Positions 51,793 to 62,052 are shown, counted from the first letter of the stretch. The stretch is 64,000 nt of DNA from Magnetospirillum sp. 15-1 (GCF_900184795.1 NZ_FXXN01000020.1:1-64000); one strand, 5' to 3'. The notes: a model not told the origin generated them from the sequence alone. Numbers and translations: made by a program.

Positions 51793-52221
51793 TCAAGCTG
51801 CGGGAGTTGCCGATACGGCCCGATTCCCTCGTGCCTGGGAGACGATGAAGCCAACGATCTCATCGCTCGAGGCTCCGGGAGGAAACACCTCGGCAATCCC
51901 CTTCGCCTTCAGTTTCTGGGCCTGTACCCGGGGAATATTACCTCCGCAGACGACAGGGATGTCATCCGCGTCCTTTTTCCGCAGCAGATCAACCAATTCC
52001 TCGATCTGCGAATAATTCGACGCGTGGGAACTGACGCCGATGATATCCACGTCTTCCTGGATGGCGGCCTGAACGATCATCTCCGGGGTCTGATTGACCC
52101 CCAGATATACCACCTCGATACCGGCATCCCGCAGAATCCGGGCGACGACCTCGCCCCCTGTCGTGTGTCCGTCCAAGCCAATCATGGTGACGATCGCCTT
52201 GACGCGAGTTTCCTTTGTCAT
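51793..52221 (-). CDS. Acyl-CoA mutase small subunit (B12-binding)
   Basis: This 142-residue protein begins MTKETRVKAIVTMIGLDGHTTGG. DGHTTG is the DxHxxG motif whose histidine coordinates cobalt in the base-off/His-on form. VIGVSSHAS-like IIGVSSHAS and VVCGGNIP complete the flavodoxin-like B12 fold. A separate small subunit is characteristic of isobutyryl-CoA or 2-hydroxyisobutyryl-CoA type mutases rather than fused methylmalonyl-CoA mutase. A ribosome site GGGAGAAG precedes the start. Confidence 0.92.
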   Translation of the reverse strand: MTKETRVKAIVTMIGLDGHTTGGEVVARILRDAGIEVVYLGVNQTPEMIVQAAIQEDVDIIGVSSHASNYSQIEELVDLLRKKDADDIPVVCGGNIPRVQAQKLKAKGIAEVFPPGASSDEIVGFIVSQARGNRAVSATPAA

Positions 52222-52242
52222 AGTGCTTCTCCCTCCCCGCCG

Positions 52243-53862
52243 TCAGTTGAGCGAAAACTGGCAGTCGATCACGTTGAACGGGTCGTAGCTCAACCCGCGT
52301 CCCATTCTGATCACGCCGATGACCTCTCCCGAGGTCGCGTAGACTTTCACTGCATCGATAATCGACGGCATCAGGTTGAACCGATCCCCCTTTTTGGCGT
52401 CGGCATAAAGCTTCCGCAGGGCGTCGGTCACCGCAGGAATATCCCGCGTCTTCTTCCATTCCGCCATCCGCTGCCCGATGGCCTCGGACTCGCCGGCATG
52501 GAGCTCTTGAATCGGAATCTCGTAATCCTCTTCCGGCGGAATAGCCAAGTGATTGACGCCAACCACTAGCCGCTCCTTCCTGTCGATTTCGGCGAATTTG
52601 AAACTGGCTTCATCGCTCAGCATTTTCTGGATATATCCAGCCTTCAGGGCGGCGATCGTCCCCCCCATCTCGTCGATCTTCGCCAGAATTTTGTATGCCT
52701 CTTCCTCGACCTTATTGGTGAGGTGCTCCACGAAATACGACCCGGCGAGAGGGTCGACCACATCGACCGCACCGGTTTCCACCGCGACGATGTGCTGGGT
52801 GTTCAGAGACATACGGGCGGCCAGCGCCGAGGGCTCGGCATGGGCGTTGTCCAGGGTGGCGTTGTCCATGGCGGTGCAGCCGCCGATCGCCCCCGCCAGG
52901 GTCTGGATGGCGCAGCGCACGATGTTGTTGAGGGGCTGCTGATAGGTCATGGTCCGGCCCGAGGTATGGACCGCAATCAGCAACTGGCACGACTTGTCCT
53001 TCTTGGCCTTGAACTCTTCCTTGGCCATTTTCGCCCACATCCTGCGGAGCGCCCGCATCTTGGCGATCTCTTCGAAGAACCGGGTGCCGACCGTGACGAG
53101 TTCGTAGGGCAGATTGGCGACATCGTCGAAATCCAGGCCCCGCTCGTTGACCAGCATACCGCACAATTCCTTGAGCGTCGCCAGTTCCAGGGCAAGGGCC
53201 TGGGCGTTGTTGCCGCCGGATTCCTGGAAGTGCTGGCTGATGATCGCGGCCCGCATGCGGATCTTGTTGCGGATGACGTATTCCGAGGCGTCAAGGAACA
53301 GCTTCAGGTTCAGGTCGAACGGCTGGACGTCGGTCTGCCCGAAATAATTCTCGAACGGCGATTCGATGACGCTGCCATGAATCTGGGTCACGTCCAATCC
53401 CCGCTTTTCGGCCAAGGCCACCACATAGGCCAGGCGCATGACGGAGGGCGCGCTGGACCCCAGCAGCGTGATGGACTGACCGGTCAGCGGGATGTCCTCC
53501 ATCAGTTCCTCGAATTCGAGGAGGGAGCATCCCGACCATCCCAGGACGCCGGCTTCCTTCCGGCCGAGCGGGTGATCGGAGTCGATGCAATGCGAGAAGA
53601 CACGGTCGCTGATGACGCAGATGCCGCCGGTTTGGCCCATCTCCCGATACTTCTTCAGCACTTTATTGGCGTCGGTCGACCACCCGAGACCCGCCGTCAT
53701 TCTTTGAGTCCAGGTCCGGCTGCGGTAGCCCTGCGCGTGATATCCCCGGGCATAGGGATACACGCCGGGATCTCCCAGATGCGCCTGGTAGTCGAATCCC
53801 TTGATGTCATCGGGCGTGTAGACCGATTTCAGTTCATAACCATAGTCTGTTGCTCGCTTCAT
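52243..53862 (-). CDS. Coenzyme-B12 acyl-CoA mutase large subunit, substrate unknown
   Basis: GGAGA six bases upstream favours the ATG at 53862 (539 residues; upstream ATG at 53874). The barrel is clearly of the methylmalonyl-CoA mutase family: YRSRTWTQRMTAG, IDSDHPLG, AIISQHFQESG (the conserved histidine of HMQE) and NNIVRCAIQTLAGAIGG. The substrate region departs from that enzyme, however. TIRQYAGF is TQRMTAGL, so the catalytic tyrosine position reads Thr, and TIQND is replaced by SVIESP. It probably rearranges a different acyl-CoA, with the small subunit and MeaB encoded next to it. Confidence 0.88.
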   Translation of the reverse strand: MKRATDYGYELKSVYTPDDIKGFDYQAHLGDPGVYPYARGYHAQGYRSRTWTQRMTAGLGWSTDANKVLKKYREMGQTGGICVISDRVFSHCIDSDHPLGRKEAGVLGWSGCSLLEFEELMEDIPLTGQSITLLGSSAPSVMRLAYVVALAEKRGLDVTQIHGSVIESPFENYFGQTDVQPFDLNLKLFLDASEYVIRNKIRMRAAIISQHFQESGGNNAQALALELATLKELCGMLVNERGLDFDDVANLPYELVTVGTRFFEEIAKMRALRRMWAKMAKEEFKAKKDKSCQLLIAVHTSGRTMTYQQPLNNIVRCAIQTLAGAIGGCTAMDNATLDNAHAEPSALAARMSLNTQHIVAVETGAVDVVDPLAGSYFVEHLTNKVEEEAYKILAKIDEMGGTIAALKAGYIQKMLSDEASFKFAEIDRKERLVVGVNHLAIPPEEDYEIPIQELHAGESEAIGQRMAEWKKTRDIPAVTDALRKLYADAKKGDRFNLMPSIIDAVKVYATSGEVIGVIRMGRGLSYDPFNVIDCQFSLN

Positions 53863-53996
53863 AACAGTCTCCATTACACGCAATGTCCGCTAAATATTTA
53901 AACTAATACAATTTCATTATTCGATGGATTCGCCCTCGCCGCCCTGTGGCGACTGGCGGCCCCAGAATGATCCGGGGCCGCAGCACGCCGTCAGAC

Positions 53997-55139
53997 TCAG
54001 GGAACAGGCCTGAACTTGAGGGATGCGAAATCCGCCTCCATGATTCTCAATCCTTGGGCCGAGAAGCGGACGCCAGGACCAAACGTCACCGGTCCCATCA
54101 CTCCGGTCTCGGCTCCCTTGGTGCTTTCCAATTCCTTGATGGCACAGGCCCAGGTCAGATCCTTGCCGCACCGCCGCATGGCTTCGATCAGCACGCGGCC
54201 GCTGGCATATCCGACCAGGCTGTAGCGGTTGACGGCCTTGACTTCCGCCTCGCTGAGCAGGCTTTTGGCACGCTCCAGGAACGCCTTGACCGCCTGGCTC
54301 TGGTCGGCCACCACGTAGTCCACCGCGTAGGTCCCGTCGCTCTGCGGCCCCATCAGCTTGAGAGTCGCCTCCAGCCGGCCCGGCCACATTATTCCGACGA
54401 CCGGTTTGGCCTTGAGCTTCTCCAGCTCACGCATCATCGCCCCGTTTTCGGAGATGATACCGCCCATGAGGAACACCTCGACCCCGGCGGAGCGAAGGGC
54501 AAGCATCTCAGATGAGAAATCCTGCTGCCCTTTCTTGTATTCGGCATCATAAACGACATTGATGTTGTTTCTCTTGGCAGCGGCGGCGAAACCCGCCTTG
54601 ACCGTCATGCCATAATCATCGTCCTGGGTAATCACGCCCCATTTCTTGCCGGGATATTTGGCGGCAAGATAGGTCACCAGTCCGGCCGTCCCTTCCTCGT
54701 AGGACTGCCCGATCACGAACACGTTCTTGCGCGGCGGCGAATACAAGGCGTTGACCGGGGCGATCGAAGCCATCGTGGGGATGCCACTCTTCTCCACCAC
54801 CGGCAGCGCGGCGACTCCGTGGGATGCGGATAGCGAGGTCAGGGCGAAGACCTTGTCGACCTCCACCAGCTTACGGAACGCCTGCACCGCCCTGGCCGCG
54901 ACATAGCCGTCGTCCTCGGCGATCAGCCTCAGTTTGCGCCCGTTGACACCACCGGCCGCATTGGCTTCGGCGATGGCCACCTTGGTACCGACATTGTAGG
55001 CGACTCCAAGCAGGGCCGGCGGCCCGCTCAGGGGCTCGACTTCGCCGAGAAGGATTTCGGTATCGGTCACTCCCTGTTCGGCATGCGCCACCGAGGCGAA
55101 TACCGCCAAGACTGCGATAAGGCTCACTCTCCAGAACAT
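53997..55139 (-). CDS. livK: Branched-chain amino-acid-type ABC transporter, binding protein
   Basis: This 380-residue protein begins with a signal peptide (MFWRVSLIAVLAVFASVAHA) and has the periplasmic type I binding fold (ILLGEVEPLSGPPALLGVAY, ALTSLSASHGVAALPVVEKS, GVITQDDDYG). Members of the LivK family also take aromatic or other organic acids. In this operon with CoA ligases it more likely binds a carboxylate than an amino acid. The gene is separated from the mutase gene by 134 bp. Confidence 0.88.
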   Translation of the reverse strand: MFWRVSLIAVLAVFASVAHAEQGVTDTEILLGEVEPLSGPPALLGVAYNVGTKVAIAEANAAGGVNGRKLRLIAEDDGYVAARAVQAFRKLVEVDKVFALTSLSASHGVAALPVVEKSGIPTMASIAPVNALYSPPRKNVFVIGQSYEEGTAGLVTYLAAKYPGKKWGVITQDDDYGMTVKAGFAAAAKRNNINVVYDAEYKKGQQDFSSEMLALRSAGVEVFLMGGIISENGAMMRELEKLKAKPVVGIMWPGRLEATLKLMGPQSDGTYAVDYVVADQSQAVKAFLERAKSLLSEAEVKAVNRYSLVGYASGRVLIEAMRRCGKDLTWACAIKELESTKGAETGVMGPVTFGPGVRFSAQGLRIMEADFASLKFRPVP

Positions 55140-55182
55140 GCTAACCTCCCATCTTGTTTACTTGGACGACATTTTATTTTTA

Positions 55183-56229
55183 TTAGTAGCGAAGAGGCCA
55201 ATTGCCCCAAAGCCGCTTGACGTCACCCCAAAGACCGGCCAAGCCGCGCGGCTCGAAACGCAGGAAGAGGATGATCGCCAGACCGTAGATCACGGTCCGC
55301 AGCTCATGGGCGGCGGTAGAAAAGAGCTGTTGCGCCCCCGCCCCAAGCAATCCGAAGCCGAGCCGGGCCATCTCCGGCAGAAGGACGATGAAGATGGTTC
55401 CGAACACCACCCCCACCGTCGACCCCAGGCCGCCGATGATCAGGATGGCCAGCGCCTCGACGCTCATCAGGAAGGGGAAGCCCTCGACCGAGACGAAGCT
55501 GAGGTAGAGGCCGAACAAGGCCCCGGCGATTCCGCTGATGAAGGCGCTGGCCATGAAGGCCCGCAGCTTGTAGCCGGCCAGGTTGATCCCCATGGTGCGG
55601 GCAGCGATATCGTTGTCGCGGATAGCGACGAAGGCCCGCCCGACCCGGCTGCGCTGGATGTTGAGGACCGCGAACAGAGTCAGCGTCGCCACCAGTTGGC
55701 ATAGATGGGCGAACGACGCCTCGCTGGAGAAATCGATGCCGAATATTTCCGGACGCATCAGCGAAATGCCGCGCGCACCGTTGGTCAGCCAACTCATGGC
55801 AAGGACGAGATGACTGATGATGAACGAGAAGGCCAGGGTGGTGATGGCGAGGTACAACCCCTTGAGCCGCAGCGACGGCACCCCGACGACGATGCTGGCC
55901 AGGGCCGGCACCACACCGGCGAGCAGGAAGCCGATGAGGGGGGACAAGCCGAATTTGGCCACCGGCACCGCGTAGGCGTAGGCCCCCAGCATCAGGAAGC
56001 CCACATGCCCCAGCGAGATGAGGCCGGTGCATCCGGTCAGCAGGTGAAGCCCCAGCGCTCCCGTCCCGGTGATCAGGATCAGAATGATGAACGACAGCGC
56101 ATAGGCGTTGACCACATATGGCGCGACGATCAGCGCCAGGAACAGAATGGCGCCCCATACCCAGACCGGCGGCGAATCGCTGAGCATTATGAGCTCGGCG
56201 ACGCTCTCCTTGTAATTTCCGCTCCGCAT
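55183..56229 (-). CDS. livM: ABC transporter permease LivM-type
   Basis: This 348-residue protein has about nine membrane segments and the LivM signature parts (LHLLTGCTGLISLGHVGFLMLGAYAYA; GLYLAITTLAFSF; GLGSTVGVVFGTIF). It forms the membrane channel with LivH. The gene starts one base after the livH stop region, so they are translated together. Confidence 0.93.
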   Translation of the reverse strand: MRSGNYKESVAELIMLSDSPPVWVWGAILFLALIVAPYVVNAYALSFIILILITGTGALGLHLLTGCTGLISLGHVGFLMLGAYAYAVPVAKFGLSPLIGFLLAGVVPALASIVVGVPSLRLKGLYLAITTLAFSFIISHLVLAMSWLTNGARGISLMRPEIFGIDFSSEASFAHLCQLVATLTLFAVLNIQRSRVGRAFVAIRDNDIAARTMGINLAGYKLRAFMASAFISGIAGALFGLYLSFVSVEGFPFLMSVEALAILIIGGLGSTVGVVFGTIFIVLLPEMARLGFGLLGAGAQQLFSTAAHELRTVIYGLAIILFLRFEPRGLAGLWGDVKRLWGNWPLRY

Positions 56230-56230
56230 C

Positions 56231-57103
56231 TCACACCCTCTCGATATCGCGTTGGCCGAACAGGCCGAAGGGGCGGATCATCAGCACGGCGATGATGATG
56301 ACGAAGCCGATGATTTCCTTCATGGTCGGCGCCAGATAGCCGCCGGCCAAATTCTCCGCCACCCCCAGGAAGACGCCGCTGAATCCGGAGCCCAGCACCG
56401 AGTCGAGGCCGCCGAGAATGGTGGCCGGGAACGCCTTCAATCCGACGTGATACAAGCTGGGCGACACGTTGTAGATCAGAGCGAAGAACACTCCGGCGAT
56501 GCCGGCGATCATGGAAGACCCCATCCATGCCACCGCATGAATCCGCGCGGCACTGATCCCCATTAGTTGGGCGGCACGCTCGTCGCTGGCCACCGCCCGC
56601 ATCGCCTTGCCCACCCGGCTATACCGGAAGAACAGCCATACCCCACCAGTGACGGCGAGAAGCGTCGCCATCACGGCGATCTGGCCGGTGCGTATCCCAG
56701 TCTGGCCGATCTGGACAACGTCCCGCCCTACGCCGAGATCGAGGGCATGCGGATAGGGATCCCAGATGAGTTGAATAACCGAACGCAGAATGACCGACAG
56801 GGCGATCGTCACCATGACGGTGGCAAAGACGGGTTCTCCCAGCATCGGCCGCATGACCACCCGCTCGATCACCAGGCCGAGCAGCAGAGACGCAGCCAGG
56901 GAGCCGCCCGCCACCAACCACACATTGCCGGGAACCAAGCTGGCAAGGCTCCAGGCGACATAGGCGGTCACCATGGACATCTCACCCTGGGCAAAGTTGA
57001 GCAATCCCGTTGCCTTGTAGATTACGGAAAACCCCATCGCAACCAGACCGTAGATTGCACCCACGGCTATTCCAGATATGACTTGGTCTACGAAGTACTG
57101 CAT
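56231..57103 (-). CDS. livH: ABC transporter permease LivH-type
   Basis: The ATG at 57103 (MQYFVDQVISGIAVGAIYGLVAMG) with GGGGAG upstream is preferred over the GTG at 57112; 290 residues. Several membrane segments and the NFAQGEMSMVTAYVAW motif identify the LivH family. It follows the CoA ligase gene directly. Confidence 0.93.
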   Translation of the reverse strand: MQYFVDQVISGIAVGAIYGLVAMGFSVIYKATGLLNFAQGEMSMVTAYVAWSLASLVPGNVWLVAGGSLAASLLLGLVIERVVMRPMLGEPVFATVMVTIALSVILRSVIQLIWDPYPHALDLGVGRDVVQIGQTGIRTGQIAVMATLLAVTGGVWLFFRYSRVGKAMRAVASDERAAQLMGISAARIHAVAWMGSSMIAGIAGVFFALIYNVSPSLYHVGLKAFPATILGGLDSVLGSGFSGVFLGVAENLAGGYLAPTMKEIIGFVIIIAVLMIRPFGLFGQRDIERV

Positions 57104-57108
57104 AAGCG

Positions 57109-59052
57109 TCACTCCCCGTAAATTTCTACGAGCTCTTTTGCGAACTTCTTATTAATAATACTTCTCCTGACCTTCTGCGTAGCCGTTAGCTCGCCATCAT
57201 CATGGTCGAGTTCCTTTTCCAGGATCACGAACTTCCGAATATTCTCGACGCGAGCGAATCGGCTATTGACCTCGTCCACGACCCCTTGCACCAGGGCTTT
57301 TACCTCCGGCAGCACGGTCAGAGACTTGTAGGTGGTGTAGGCGAGGGAACGCTCCTGCGCCCACCGCCCCACGGTATCGACATCGATCTGGATAAGAGCA
57401 CCAAGGAATTTCCGTGCCTCACCGACCACGATCGCCTCGGCGATGAAGGGACTGTCCTTGATGGCGTTCTCGAGTTCGGACGGGGCTATGTTCTTGCCGC
57501 CGCTGGTGATGATGATCGCCTTCTTGCGGTCAACGATGGAGATTTCCCCATCATCCAGTACCTCGACGATATCGCCTGACAACAACCAGCCGTCCGAAGT
57601 AATGGTCTCGACCGTCGCCCTCTCGTCACGGAAATAGCCCTTGAAGATACCCGGGCAGCGAATTTGAATCTCGCCGTCATCGGCCAGCCGCCACTCTACT
57701 CCCTGCAGCGCAACCCCAGCGGCACCGACTCGCCGCTTACCTGATCGTTGCAGGAAAACAACACCGCCGGACTCGGTCAGGCCATATCCCTGACTCACCG
57801 GCAATCCGATGATGTCGAAGAAACGCATCAGCTCGGGCGACACCGCCGCACCAGCACATAGGCGGTGCCTCGACCGGTCCAGGCCCATGTAGCGGTGGAT
57901 GTTGCGGAACATCCCCCAATAGAGGATGAAGGATAGAAAGCGGTCCCACAGCCCCGGGGAATAGGACGGCAATTGCCGCCGGTCGGACAACGGACGCCCC
58001 AGCTTCATGAAGAGGTCGAACGCCCTTCTCTGGAACGTCCCGCTTTCCTGGAGCTTGAATAGAAAGCCCTGATGCAGCTTCTCGTAGATACGGGGGACGC
58101 CGATGAAAAAGGTCGGAGCGATCTCCCGAACATTGATGGCAACCGTATCGATGGATTCAGCGAAATTGACTCGCCCGCCCATGACCAGTTGCATCACCAT
58201 GGAGTAGCAGCGCTCGGCCATGTGACACAGCGGAAGATAGCAGACGGCTTCGTAAGGCACGCCCTCCATCTCACATCCATTCGAATAAGCGTAGGCCGAA
58301 TAGATGATGTTGCGGTGCGAGATCATCGAGCCCTTGGGCGGGCCGGTGGTACCCGATGTGTAGACGAGAAAGCAGCAATCGTCCGGCGCCCCGATCTCGA
58401 TGGAGGCGTCGAGGTCGGCTTCGGCCGAAGGATGATCCCTCAGATAGCTATCGCCGAGAGCGAGCAGGGTCTCGTAGGACATCACCTTTTCATGGGTGTA
58501 GTGGCGCATGCCCTTCATATCGACGCAGATGACATGCTCGACGTCGGACAAACCTCCTTCGTTCGCCAGGGCATCAAGGACTTTATCCGTCTGCTCCTGG
58601 TCCCCGGCGAACACCACCCGCGCCCCGCTGTGCCGGACAATGTATTGCAGTTCCGGCCAGGGATTGGTTGGGTAGATGCCGACCACCACGGCCCCAAGGG
58701 ATTCCGCCCCAAGATCGGCATAGAACCATTCCGGCGTATCCTCACTGGCGATCGCTACCCGGTCACCGGCCCCGACCCCGAGCGCCCGCAACCCCAGGGC
58801 GACACGACGCACAGTGGCGTAGTAATGATTCCAACTGTAACGACGCCAGATTCCCCGATCCTTTTCGCGCAACGCCAGCGCATCGCCAAGGGTCTGAGCC
58901 CGGTAGCGGAGCAGTTGCGGCAGCGTCGTATCGCCTTGAGCCAGACGGCCGGCGAGAGACACGGATTCGAGCCCCATCATCGGGGCCGAGACGGCAGCGC
59001 CCTCGGTATCGCACTGACTGGATTTCTTCTGATCAGCCTCAGCAACAAACAT
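57109..59052 (-). CDS. AMP-forming acyl-CoA ligase (FadD-like), within the transporter operon
   Basis: The start at 59052 (MFVAEADQKKSSQ) lies 14 bp inside the livG end; 647 residues. The adenylation motifs are CFLVYTSGTTGPPKGSM (P-loop), QGYGLTESGG, and in the C-terminal part SGDIVEVLDDGEISIVDRKK with the hinge, followed by ITSGGKNIAPSELE. Such ligases placed between liv genes are known in uptake clusters for aromatic or branched acids. It would activate the imported acid. Confidence 0.92.
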   Translation of the reverse strand: MFVAEADQKKSSQCDTEGAAVSAPMMGLESVSLAGRLAQGDTTLPQLLRYRAQTLGDALALREKDRGIWRRYSWNHYYATVRRVALGLRALGVGAGDRVAIASEDTPEWFYADLGAESLGAVVVGIYPTNPWPELQYIVRHSGARVVFAGDQEQTDKVLDALANEGGLSDVEHVICVDMKGMRHYTHEKVMSYETLLALGDSYLRDHPSAEADLDASIEIGAPDDCCFLVYTSGTTGPPKGSMISHRNIIYSAYAYSNGCEMEGVPYEAVCYLPLCHMAERCYSMVMQLVMGGRVNFAESIDTVAINVREIAPTFFIGVPRIYEKLHQGFLFKLQESGTFQRRAFDLFMKLGRPLSDRRQLPSYSPGLWDRFLSFILYWGMFRNIHRYMGLDRSRHRLCAGAAVSPELMRFFDIIGLPVSQGYGLTESGGVVFLQRSGKRRVGAAGVALQGVEWRLADDGEIQIRCPGIFKGYFRDERATVETITSDGWLLSGDIVEVLDDGEISIVDRKKAIIITSGGKNIAPSELENAIKDSPFIAEAIVVGEARKFLGALIQIDVDTVGRWAQERSLAYTTYKSLTVLPEVKALVQGVVDEVNSRFARVENIRKFVILEKELDHDDGELTATQKVRRSIINKKFAKELVEIYGE

Positions 59053-59854
59053 CGGCAGGTGCCTCCCCACTCTGCGCCGTAAGGTCGCTGCCCTTGGACC
59101 CAAAATAGGCCTCGGCCACCACGGGGCTGCGCCCAATCTCCTCCGGAGTTCCCTCGGCGATCTTCTTTCCGAAATTCAGAACATGAATGCGATCGGAGAT
59201 ATCCATCACGATTCGCATGTTATGCTCGATCATCAGTACGGATGTTCCGTATTCGTCGCGAATATCCATGACGAATCTGGCGATATCCTCAGTTTCTTCC
59301 TGATTCATTCCTGAGACCATTTCATCAAGGAGCAACAGTTTCGGCTTCGACGCCAGGGCTCGCCCTAGCTCGACCCTCTTTTGCTGTCCGTAGGACAGAG
59401 CGCCGACCACCTTGTCGCGGATATCCTCGATCTCGAGAAATTCGATAATTTCCTCGACGGTCTCGCGGGCGGCGAGTTCCTCACGGCGAGCTCCTCCGAA
59501 GAAGGTCGCGCAGGCGAACACCCCCGAGCGGAGCTGGGCATGCAGGCCGACCAGCAGGTTCTCGACCACCGTCCCGTGCTTGAACAGCGCGAGATTCTGA
59601 AATGTCCGGCCAATACCGTTGTTGACAAATTTCCAGGCAGGCACCTGGGTCATGTCCTCGCCATCGAAGACAATCCGCCCGGCCGTCGGCTTCAGGACGC
59701 CGCTGATCAGATTGAATAGGGTGGTCTTGCCCGCGCCGTTCGGCCCGATGACGCTGCAAATCTCGCCGCGTCCGACGGATAGGCCGACCTCGGAAACGGC
59801 GATCAGGCCACGAAAGGCTTTGCTCACCTGGTCGGTAACCAGAAGCGGGCTCAT
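59039..59854 (-). CDS. livG: ABC transporter ATPase LivG-type
   Basis: The ATG at 59854 overlaps the livF stop as ATGA (271 residues; the ATG at 59863 is also open). Walker A GPNGAGKTTLFNLISG, signature LSYGQQKRVELGRAL and Walker B LLLLDEMVSGMN are all intact. It energises import with LivF. Confidence 0.94.
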   Translation of the reverse strand: MSPLLVTDQVSKAFRGLIAVSEVGLSVGRGEICSVIGPNGAGKTTLFNLISGVLKPTAGRIVFDGEDMTQVPAWKFVNNGIGRTFQNLALFKHGTVVENLLVGLHAQLRSGVFACATFFGGARREELAARETVEEIIEFLEIEDIRDKVVGALSYGQQKRVELGRALASKPKLLLLDEMVSGMNQEETEDIARFVMDIRDEYGTSVLMIEHNMRIVMDISDRIHVLNFGKKIAEGTPEEIGRSPVVAEAYFGSKGSDLTAQSGEAPADVCC

Positions 59855-60651
59855 GACAGCCACCGCTTGCGACGCTTGTAGTGCTTGATTTCACGCAGAC
59901 TCTTGCGCTGGGCACCGGAAAGGCCAAGGTAGAACTCCCTTACGTCGGCGTTGCCCTCAAGCGTTCTCGCCTCACCATCCAGCACGATCCGCCCCCGTTC
60001 GATGATGTATCCATAATCTGCGATGGCGAGAGCGCGCTGGGCGTTCTGCTCCACCAGCAACACGGTCAAGCCGAGATCGCCGTTCAGCCGCCGAATGACC
60101 TCGTAGATGTGTTCGATAACGATAGGAGCGAGACCCAACGACGGCTCATCGAGGACCAGTACACGGGGAGACCCCATGAGCGCCCGCCCGATCGCCACCA
60201 TCTGCTGCTCACCACCGGAAAGGTAGCCCGAGATCTGCCGCCGACGCTCGGCCAAGCGGGGGAAGAGATCGAACACCACCGCCCGACGCTCCTCGATCAC
60301 GCGCCGATCGGCGGTATAGCCGCCCATGTCCAGGTTCTCGTCAACGGTCAGGGACGCGAACAGGCGGCGGCCTTCCGGCACCTGGACAATTCCTCGTCGA
60401 ACGATTTGGTCTGGGCGCAAGGCCGTCAGGTCGATGCCGTCATGGGTGATGGAACCGGCCTCGATCTCGCCGTCCTCATCGTCCAGCACGCCCGACAACG
60501 CCTTCAGCAGGGTCGATTTTCCCGCACCGTTCGATCCCAGCAGCGCGACAATCTTGCCGGGCTCGACACGGATGGAAACATCGCGAACCGCCTCGATGGC
60601 GCCGCCATAGATCACCTGAAGGTTTTTTATCTCTATGACATCTGTGGACAT
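59851..60651 (-). CDS. livF: ABC transporter ATPase LivF-type
   Basis: This 266-residue protein has Walker A GSNGAGKSTLLKAL, the signature SGYLSGGEQQMVAIGRAL and Walker B VLVLDEPSLGLAP. The C-terminus is extended with a basic segment (SLREIKHYKRRKRWLS), longer than usual LivF. It is the first transporter gene of the operon. Confidence 0.94.
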   Translation of the reverse strand: MSTDVIEIKNLQVIYGGAIEAVRDVSIRVEPGKIVALLGSNGAGKSTLLKALSGVLDDEDGEIEAGSITHDGIDLTALRPDQIVRRGIVQVPEGRRLFASLTVDENLDMGGYTADRRVIEERRAVVFDLFPRLAERRRQISGYLSGGEQQMVAIGRALMGSPRVLVLDEPSLGLAPIVIEHIYEVIRRLNGDLGLTVLLVEQNAQRALAIADYGYIIERGRIVLDGEARTLEGNADVREFYLGLSGAQRKSLREIKHYKRRKRWLS

Positions 60652-60692
60652 GACGGATTTCGCCTGCTCAGTTTTAAAACGATCTTCGCTGT

Positions 60693-62009
60693 CTACTGCA
60701 GCCCTTGAGACATCCCTCGATCAACAACGATCTGGTCGACCACCAGCCTGGCCGTCTCGGCGCAGGCCTGGGTACCGCCATTGCCGTAGGCCTTCACGGC
60801 ATCCCCAACGCACCACAATCCGGCCACCCCGGTTTCGCGCGGCAGGTCGTAGCCGGCACAGCTGCGCTGGCACGGCCAGTCGCCCCGCATCACCCGGATG
60901 GACAGCATCTTCACGGTATCGAAGCCGGGGAACTGCTCCCGCAGATCCTCCAGGGCGTATTGGATTTCCGCTTCCGCATCGAAATCACCGAGTGCAGGGA
61001 CCGGCACCGCATAAGCCACGTATTGATGCCAACCGGGGGGCGCCAGCTCGGGACAGGTGGCCGTCAGGTTGGCCATGTTGCAGAGCCGGCGGGTCTTGCC
61101 GAAGGTGACGATTCCCGGCGCCTCGAGCAGCGGCTGGCGGCTGGCGAAATTGATGACGATGTTGGCGGCTGGCTTCAGGCGGTTCCTGACCAGTCCCACA
61201 TAATCCGAGGGAAAGCTCTCCTCCCCGCCCAGATCGACGGTCAGCTTCGGGCCGGCATTGCTGACCACGATCCCGGCATCGATACGGATGGCCTCCCCTC
61301 CCTGCCGGACGACCACGCCGCACACCTTGCCGTTCTCGATGAGAATCCGCTCTACCGGCGCTTCCAACCGGATATCGCATCCCTTTCTCTGTGCCGCTGC
61401 GGCCAGATCCTCCCAGGCGCCGATCGTTCCACGGGGGCAGAAGCCGAACCGCTTGAATGCCCCCTTGCTGGTGAAATAGGTGAGAAAGGCCCGCGCCGGC
61501 AGTTCATCCGCGTTGCAGCTGAAAATCGCCGCGCAGAGGTTCCGGAAAATCCCATGAACCGTCTCGTTCTTGGTGTATCCGGATAGCCAATCCTCGGTGG
61601 ACTGGCTGCCATCGGGCAGGGAACCGGCGCGGGCCTCGGCAAACTTCTCGAGAATCTTCGCCGCCTGCTTGGTCAACCCACCGAGCAGCATGCCCCAGCC
61701 GCCGCTCCCGACATCCACGACCCTGTGGTCCAGGTAGAACGCGCTGGCCGGCTTCGGCAGCCGAACGTCCAGCGGCTGGCCCAGCGCGGCGAAAGTTTCC
61801 TCGAACACGCCGCCCAGTTCCAGTGCGATCGCCCCGATATTGACCTTGAAGCCGTCGATGACCTCGGTGGAGGCGCGTCCGCCGACCCTGTCCAGCGATT
61901 CCAGCAGCACGGTCGAAAAGCCAGCGTTGGCCAACCGGGCTGCGGCACAGAGGCCACCGGCACCTGCGCCGATCACCACCGCGTCAAAACGCTCCACTCG
62001 ATCAACCAT
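60693..62009 (-). CDS. FAD-dependent phytoene-desaturase-like oxidoreductase
   Basis: The ATG at 62009 has GGAGGGA upstream (438 residues). The N-terminal dinucleotide fold is DAVVIGAGAGGLCAAARLANAGFSTVLLES, with the following RVGGRAS of the amine-oxidase/phytoene-desaturase group. VSNAGPKLTV and a C-terminal GLWCVGDAVKAYGNGGTQAC complete the FAD site. It may oxidise the substrate or an intermediate of this cluster. The specific reaction cannot be told. It reads first in the minus-strand operon and has an operator-like palindrome 44 bp upstream. Confidence 0.85.
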   Translation of the reverse strand: MVDRVERFDAVVIGAGAGGLCAAARLANAGFSTVLLESLDRVGGRASTEVIDGFKVNIGAIALELGGVFEETFAALGQPLDVRLPKPASAFYLDHRVVDVGSGGWGMLLGGLTKQAAKILEKFAEARAGSLPDGSQSTEDWLSGYTKNETVHGIFRNLCAAIFSCNADELPARAFLTYFTSKGAFKRFGFCPRGTIGAWEDLAAAAQRKGCDIRLEAPVERILIENGKVCGVVVRQGGEAIRIDAGIVVSNAGPKLTVDLGGEESFPSDYVGLVRNRLKPAANIVINFASRQPLLEAPGIVTFGKTRRLCNMANLTATCPELAPPGWHQYVAYAVPVPALGDFDAEAEIQYALEDLREQFPGFDTVKMLSIRVMRGDWPCQRSCAGYDLPRETGVAGLWCVGDAVKAYGNGGTQACAETARLVVDQIVVDRGMSQGLQ

Positions 62010-62052
62010 CACTCCCTCCAGGAAAATACGCGACCCACTCACCATAAAGTAA